Positions 49,057 through 52,901 of a DNA stretch of 52,901 nucleotides are shown here, in pieces. Position numbers and translations under genes: made by a program. The DNA comes from RGIG3102 sp964507095 (GTDB taxonomy: Bacteria > Bacillota > Clostridia > Oscillospirales > Ruminococcaceae): contig CAZDOS010000006.1 in NCBI GenBank assembly GCA_964507095.1, forward strand, positions 1 through 52,901. The letters are read 5' to 3'. The notes beneath the pieces are model-generated. The model ran no database searches, had not been told where the DNA came from, and saw only the letters and a list, made by a program, of their open reading frames with translations. Numbering within the stretch: the first letter of the stretch is position 1; every line of letters starts with the position of its first letter.

Positions 49057-50460
49057 TTAAAACTGGAAATAGATAAACGGGTTATATGTGTTGCCCACAA
49101 GGGATGACACGCTCAGGAACATCAGCGCCGCAAGAATCAGTGTTTCAAGCAATCCGGTCCTGGAGCTGTCTAGGATCCTGTCCTTAAGTTTGAATGCTGA
49201 CTGGACTGGCCCGCAGAAGGCAGCGGCTGTCACCACCATGACGAGATATCTCAGGTCGACGAACATGCCGGCGGAGACGACCGTGTCAGGCACCCATCTG
49301 AACATCACGCTCAGCATGCGTATTGCTCCCGAAAGACCGTTGCCTCTGAAAAGCACCCAGCCTATCATTACCACCGTCAATGTGTATATGGTGCCGATCA
49401 TCCTGTGCTTTTTCAGGCTATCTGACAGAAAGCTCCTTTCGATTATCTGAAAAAAGCCGTGATACAGGCCCCAGAAGAGATACTGCCAGCTTGCCCCGTG
49501 CCATATGCCCGTAAGCGTGAAGACGATCAGAAGGTTGAGCAGCGTCCTTTTAATGCCCTTCCTGTTGCCGCCGAGCGGTATATATACGTATTTCCTGAAG
49601 AAGGATGACAGGCTTATGTGCCATCTGGTCCAGAACTCCCTCACCGATGATGCAAGATACGGATAATCAAAGTTTTCCATGAAGGAGAATCCGAACATTC
49701 GCCCCAGTCCGATGGCCATGTCCGAATAGCCTGAAAAATCGTAGTAGATCTGGAAGAAATAGCTCACAGCGGCTATCCACGAAAGGGAAGTGCTCATCGA
49801 TGCGGCAGGCAGGCGGTATATCCTGTCCACAGTCCATGCCATCTCGTTGGCGATCAGCACCTTTTTGCTCAGTCCCAGGATGAACCTTCTTATTCCGTAG
49901 GCAAAATCCTGCGAGGTCACTTTCCTGGAAGCTATCTGCGTGTTTATCTGACTGTACTGAACTATAGGTCCGGCTATGAGCTGGGGAAAGAAGGATATGT
50001 ACAGTGCCAGGTCCAGGAAGTTTTTCTGAGGCGGAGTGTCATTTGAGTATACATCCGCGATATAACTGATGGACTGGAAGGTGAAGAAGCTGATCCCTAT
50101 AGGAAGGAATATCTCGCTGTGCTGGGAAACAGGTCTTCCGAGGACGGACAGCATTCCGTTCACGTTCCTCATCAGGAAGTTGAAGTACTTGTAATAAAAA
50201 AGGAAAGACAGATTGACAGCGACTCCTCCCCAGAGAGCAGCCTTTCCGAATCTGCCGATCAGGATGCCGGCCGCATATGCGACCGTGATCTCCGCCAGCA
50301 TTATGAGAGTATACACCGGTCCGCCCCACGCATAGAACAGCAGGCTGAAGACCAGAAGTACAAAGTTCCTTATACCTGTCTTTCCGGCCGGGATCAGGTA
50401 ATAAACAAGGATCACGGCAGGAAGGAAGAAGAACAGGAAAACGAGAGATGAAAAAACCAT
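49057..50460 (-). CDS. MBOAT membrane O-acyltransferase (AlgI/DltB-like)
   Basis: 467 residues, about 11 membrane helices. Family motifs: F-L-P-I-G-I-S-F-F-T-F-Q, G-P-I, F-W-T-R-W-H-I-S-L (His281) and the catalytic W-H-G-A-S-W (His321). It moves an acyl group across or at the membrane to an extracellular acceptor; in Dlt systems the donor is an acylated carrier protein. Here an ACP gene lies just upstream, separated by a terminator-like hairpin, and an AlgJ-like gene follows. The ribosome binding site is weak. Confidence 0.92.
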   Translation of the reverse strand: MVFSSLVFLFFFLPAVILVYYLIPAGKTGIRNFVLLVFSLLFYAWGGPVYTLIMLAEITVAYAAGILIGRFGKAALWGGVAVNLSFLFYYKYFNFLMRNVNGMLSVLGRPVSQHSEIFLPIGISFFTFQSISYIADVYSNDTPPQKNFLDLALYISFFPQLIAGPIVQYSQINTQIASRKVTSQDFAYGIRRFILGLSKKVLIANEMAWTVDRIYRLPAASMSTSLSWIAAVSYFFQIYYDFSGYSDMAIGLGRMFGFSFMENFDYPYLASSVREFWTRWHISLSSFFRKYVYIPLGGNRKGIKRTLLNLLIVFTLTGIWHGASWQYLFWGLYHGFFQIIERSFLSDSLKKHRMIGTIYTLTVVMIGWVLFRGNGLSGAIRMLSVMFRWVPDTVVSAGMFVDLRYLVMVVTAAAFCGPVQSAFKLKDRILDSSRTGLLETLILAALMFLSVSSLVGNTYNPFIYFQF

Positions 50461-50500
50461 TTACTGATAAATGCTTCCCAAACCAAAGCAAATGAAAAGA

Positions 50501-50538
50501 AAAAGGGCGCTGCATATTGAATGATATGCGACACCCTT
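50501..50538 (-). terminator. Internal terminator/attenuator between ACP and MBOAT genes
   Basis: On the minus strand an interrupted stem: AAGGGTG with CGCATAT pairs with ATATGC and CGCCCTT around a six-base loop, including two G-U pairs, and is followed by TTTCTTTTC. It lies 17 bases after the ACP stop, so it probably reduces rather than stops transcription into MBOAT. Confidence 0.72.
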
Positions 50539-50554
50539 CCTTTTCGATTAAATA

Positions 50555-50794
50555 TTAGATAAGTCTCTCTATGAGATCGACCATCCGTCCGACGTTCTCA
50601 AGTCCGGAAACGTCTCCCAGCCGTATCTTGATGTTGAACTTCTTCTCGATGGCAACGAGAAGGTTTATCTGCTCAAGGCTGTCCCAGTCCTCGATGTCGT
50701 CTGCGGTAGTCTCATCGCCTATGACCAGTTCCTCGTCATCGAAGATGTCGCGGAAGATCTCGGTAAGCTCTTCATATATCTCACTTCTTGTCAT
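50555..50794 (-). CDS. Acyl carrier protein
   Basis: 79 residues from ATG 50794, eight bases after AAGGAG; the in-frame GTG at 50803 overlaps the binding site. Acidic four-helix protein with the phosphopantetheine serine at position 39 in D-W-D-S-L-E-Q. It is not in a fatty-acid cluster but lies directly after the FkbH-like gene, whose family loads ACPs, so it is probably a dedicated carrier of this block. Confidence 0.92.
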   Translation of the reverse strand: MTRSEIYEELTEIFRDIFDDEELVIGDETTADDIEDWDSLEQINLLVAIEKKFNIKIRLGDVSGLENVGRMVDLIERLI

Positions 50795-50806
50795 TGGAGT
50801 CACTCC

Positions 50807-52588
50807 TTAAACTATTGTCATCTTGATGACCTCGTTCTTATCGGTATAGTCCCGAGGCACATCAAAAATATATCTTTTTTCATTTTCATTGTCAACAATG
50901 CATTCGAAGCCCAGAGTCTCATAGAAATCCCTGACGATGACGTTCTTGACGGTAGGGAAGTAGGCAGCGGTGATCCTCTTTATGCCTCTTGCCTGGCACT
51001 GTCTGACGATATAGTCGAAGACAGCAAGCTCAAGGTCTCTCTTGAAGACTCGGCAGCTCATTACCCACAGATCCATGTTGGCGACTTCGCCGTCTATCGA
51101 TGCGATCCGGACAGTGGTGATGCCGTTGTCGCCGAACTTGTCGATCAGCTTTGCATAGACTGAGATGTACTTGTCCGGATTGTCGGTGATCTCTTCGGTC
51201 TCGCCGGAGGTGTAGCGCCTGGTCGTGAAGTTGAACTGGTTGGTCTTGTTGATCAGCTGAGTGATCCTTTCAAGATGCCGGTGCGAGAATGCGCCGATCT
51301 CTCCCGTCATGTCAAGGCTGAGCAGGTAATCCTTGTAGTCCGCAAAAGATGCCTCGCTGGCTGCTCTCTGGGCGTTCTGCTTGTACATCTCATTGCGCTT
51401 GGCATCGTCCTTGGTGAAGGACGTGATCTCAAAGAAGCCCCGGCGGTCGATCGCCTTGATGTATTCCTCAGGGGCATTTACCTCAGGAACGGTTACAAGA
51501 GGAAGCTGAGTCCTCACTATCTCTCTCTCCGCAGGGTTGTCATCGATGAACACGAGGCTGTCTTCGCCGATGTTGATCTCCTTGGCTATATTGTGGATGT
51601 TGAGGTGCTTCGGCTCCCAGTTGGCCTTGAAGCAGATAAAATCGTCCACTTCCAGAGGAGCTTCCTTTCTCTCGGAGAAGCCCTGCTTTGCGATCTTTTC
51701 CTCGTTCTTCGAGGCGACGTTCAGCATGATGCCGAGACCCGTGAGGTTCTTCAGGTACTGCTGGAATTCGGTGTAGCTCATGCCCCGAGGCTGCTCGTTT
51801 CCTATGGCGATGCCTTCAACTCCGTCGTCGCCGATGATGCCGCCCCAGAGCGTGTTGTCAAGGTCAAGCACTACGCTCTTCTTGTTCTTTCCGAGAGCGG
51901 ACTTTATGATCTTTGCAATCGAGAATGCCAGGTCCGGGATCCTGTCAACGCTGAGTGCATACTTGTACAGGTACCAGTTCTCGAGGTTGTGCCAGTTGTC
52001 AAGACCGACGAGCGATGCGAGGTAGTTTATGTCATTGAGATAGACATTGTCCTTCGCGGAGACATATTCGGCAATGGCAAGGTTGAGCCTTGTGATGAAG
52101 TTGACCGTTCCCTGCGGAACCACCGCGTCCTTTGAACCGAACATGCGGTAGAAAGGATATTCGAAGTTGTTGACGATAACGACCCGTCCGTAGGAGAGTG
52201 CCTTGTCGATCACAGTCTTCCAGCGATTCAATTCGCTGTCGAATTTCTCCCGGACCCTTTCAGGTGAATCCCGAGGTACCGGAAGGTCGGTCAGGTTGTG
52301 TATGGTCGTATGGATGTAGATGAAATCAGGGGCAAAGGAAGCAAGCTTTCCGTCATCGAAGAGGAGCTCTTCGTAGAAGCGGTTGTATCCGCCGGTCAGA
52401 AATTCCGGCCTGATGCCCTGGTCCAGAAGGAAAAGCTCGAGGACAGGCTTTATCTCGCCTATCGTGGATCCGGACAGGATAGCAATCTTCTTGTCGATCA
52501 GTCCTTCCTTTGCGATGAGCTCCTTCCTGATGCTCTTTCTTTTCTGGAGTATGTATCCGTTGTCAAAAGGATATGTTAATGCAGACAT
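50807..52588 (-). CDS. FkbH-like HAD-IIIC protein (glyceryl-ACP synthase type)
   Basis: 593 residues in three parts: an N-terminal SGNH-like region (I-A-I-L-S-G-S-T-I, about 35-215), a HAD domain with D-L-D-N-T-L-W-G-G (Asp242, Asp244) and V-F-I-D-D-N-P-A-E-R (346-355), and a C-terminal GNAT-like region with N-F-T-T-R-R-Y (453-459). Characterised FkbH enzymes take glyceryl from 1,3-bisphosphoglycerate, release phosphate and load glyceryl onto an ACP thiol. The ACP gene follows 12 bases on. Start ATG 52588 follows AAGGAG. Outside polyketide clusters, as here, the acyl group and purpose are not established. Confidence 0.9.
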   Translation of the reverse strand: MSALTYPFDNGYILQKRKSIRKELIAKEGLIDKKIAILSGSTIGEIKPVLELFLLDQGIRPEFLTGGYNRFYEELLFDDGKLASFAPDFIYIHTTIHNLTDLPVPRDSPERVREKFDSELNRWKTVIDKALSYGRVVIVNNFEYPFYRMFGSKDAVVPQGTVNFITRLNLAIAEYVSAKDNVYLNDINYLASLVGLDNWHNLENWYLYKYALSVDRIPDLAFSIAKIIKSALGKNKKSVVLDLDNTLWGGIIGDDGVEGIAIGNEQPRGMSYTEFQQYLKNLTGLGIMLNVASKNEEKIAKQGFSERKEAPLEVDDFICFKANWEPKHLNIHNIAKEINIGEDSLVFIDDNPAEREIVRTQLPLVTVPEVNAPEEYIKAIDRRGFFEITSFTKDDAKRNEMYKQNAQRAASEASFADYKDYLLSLDMTGEIGAFSHRHLERITQLINKTNQFNFTTRRYTSGETEEITDNPDKYISVYAKLIDKFGDNGITTVRIASIDGEVANMDLWVMSCRVFKRDLELAVFDYIVRQCQARGIKRITAAYFPTVKNVIVRDFYETLGFECIVDNENEKRYIFDVPRDYTDKNEVIKMTIV

Positions 52589-52630
52589 ATGTCTTTTATC
52601 TCCTTAATGTTATTGAATGCTGTTTACCGG

Positions 52631-52645
52631 CCGCGCCGAGCGCGG
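52631..52645 (-). other. GC-rich hairpin in the fkbH leader
   Basis: CCGCGC, three-base loop, GCGCGG, within the 65-base untranslated leader between the promoter and the FkbH-like gene. There is no T-run. It could stabilise the message or be part of a regulatory leader. Confidence 0.4.
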
Positions 52646-52659
52646 ACTTTCACCGATTA

Positions 52660-52689
52660 ATTATACCACCCGAAGCGGCACACATACAA
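52660..52689 (-). promoter_or_regulatory. Promoter of the FkbH-ACP operon
   Basis: On the minus strand TTGTAT (52684-52689), 18-base spacer, perfect TATAAT (52660-52665) with TGG before it (extended -10). Confidence 0.75.
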
Positions 52690-52787
52690 CATCGGCATAT
52701 GTAAATTATCTTTGAACAGACCTGTGTTCTTAACGGAATATTAATGTAAATGATACTGTATTGTAACAGTTGCAGGCCTGTGCGAGG

Positions 52788-52816
52788 TTGAATTTTGACG
52801 GCGGTATATATATAAT
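52788..52816 (+). promoter_or_regulatory. Strong promoter pointing out of the window
   Basis: TTGAAT (52788-52793), 17-base spacer, perfect TATAAT (52811-52816). The gene it serves lies beyond base 52901. The 313 bases from 52589 to the end otherwise contain only the divergent FkbH promoter and leader; no coding frame is supported. Confidence 0.65.
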
Positions 52817-52821
52817 ATAAT

Positions 52822-52835
52822 CGAATTTAAATTCG
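52822..52835. promoter_or_regulatory. 14-bp perfect palindrome at the expected transcript start
   Basis: CGAATTTAAATTCG, six bases after the -10 of the right-edge promoter, thus covering the probable start site. A good position for a repressor. Confidence 0.45.
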
Positions 52836-52870
52836 CATTATTTCGCATGTATAAGTTTACTTTAGAAATC

Positions 52871-52887
52871 CACCAGCTATGCTGGTG
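52871..52887 (+). other. Hairpin in the right-edge leader
   Basis: CACCAGC, loop TAT, GCTGGTG, about 50 bases into the predicted leader of the gene beyond the edge. Too little is visible to say whether it starts a structured leader. Confidence 0.35.
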
Positions 52888-52901
52888 AGAGTAATAATCT
52901 T

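Noticed and set aside
48023..52588. Ordinary dlt operon or AlgIJF acetylation cluster
   Set aside because: There is no adenylating DltA-type ligase, and plain acetylation clusters do not need an ACP or an FkbH-type enzyme.
50555..52588. Polyketide extender-unit (methoxymalonyl-ACP) cluster
   Set aside because: FkbH and ACP are present, but no PKS, no FkbG-like O-methyltransferase and no FkbI-like acyl-CoA dehydrogenase are in the window.
52871..52901. CRISPR repeat at the right edge
   Set aside because: Only one short palindrome is present, with no second copy or spacer pattern.

Overview
The window reads as a chromosomal segment of an anaerobic member of the Firmicutes, most likely class Clostridia. 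Signs are the DUF1385-prmC and recA-recX-rimO-pgsA order, T-box riboswitches, lipobox lipoproteins, YcxB and DUF5685 family proteins, a two-subunit class I fumarate hydratase, and an RNase P RNA that looks like type A rather than the type B of Bacilli. Base composition is moderate and codon use looks even. I see no prophage, intact insertion sequence, CRISPR array, tRNA or rRNA gene. Genus cannot be fixed from the sequence alone.

Layout, left part. At 1-6.3 kb, a partial DUF1385 gene and prmC precede a recA-recX-rimO-pgsA-VanY-type carboxypeptidase run read from an extended -10 promoter. At 6.3-8.1 kb, a cysteine T-box controls cysS. At 8.2-13.6 kb is a galactoside cassette: GT28-like protein, GPH symporter and GH36 alpha-galactosidase. 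At 13.6-20.5 kb are an ABC exporter, a lipoprotein with a cystatin-like repeat, typA, a 40-residue membrane peptide gene missed by length cut-offs, and fumarate hydratase alpha and beta.

Middle. At 20.5-27.2 kb a five-gene minus-strand operon encodes two paralogous DUF6273 proteins, a HExxH plus VWA protein, a MoxR-type AAA ATPase and a MuiA-like DUF4139 protein. Its promoter is overlapped by a perfect 12-bp-arm inverted repeat. At 27.3-31.3 kb are CYTH, lipid kinase, GT2, dUTPase and M20 hydrolase genes. At 31.4-33.9 kb is an overlapping operon with DUF5685 and an HPD-less J-domain protein. At 34-37.8 kb are rmuC, an M20 hydrolase behind a T-box whose specifier reads as isoleucine, and rnpB. 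At 37.8-45.2 kb are a TM2 protein, a pseudouridine synthase, a lipoprotein, an amidohydrolase, a multipass transferase-like protein, a C69 dipeptidase and a metallo-beta-lactamase-fold hydrolase.

Right part (45.4-52.6 kb). A minus-strand block runs FkbH-like HAD enzyme, acyl carrier protein, terminator, MBOAT, AlgJ/DHHW-like protein, then from its own promoter MaoC hydratase, SDR, GNAT and YcxB. The first four parallel dltABCD part for part: activating enzyme, carrier, membrane O-acyltransferase and SGNH-like extracytoplasmic partner. The activating enzyme, however, is a glyceryl-ACP-type FkbH protein instead of an adenylating ligase. The simplest reading is a surface-polymer acylation system using a glyceryl or related hydroxyacyl group. 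This and the MoxR-VWA-DUF6273 operon are the two best candidates for an undescribed system.

Several peptide or amide hydrolases (two M20, one C69, one amidohydrolase) and two amino-acid-sensing leaders fit an amino-acid-using anaerobe. All functional statements are from reading the sequence; no database search was run.
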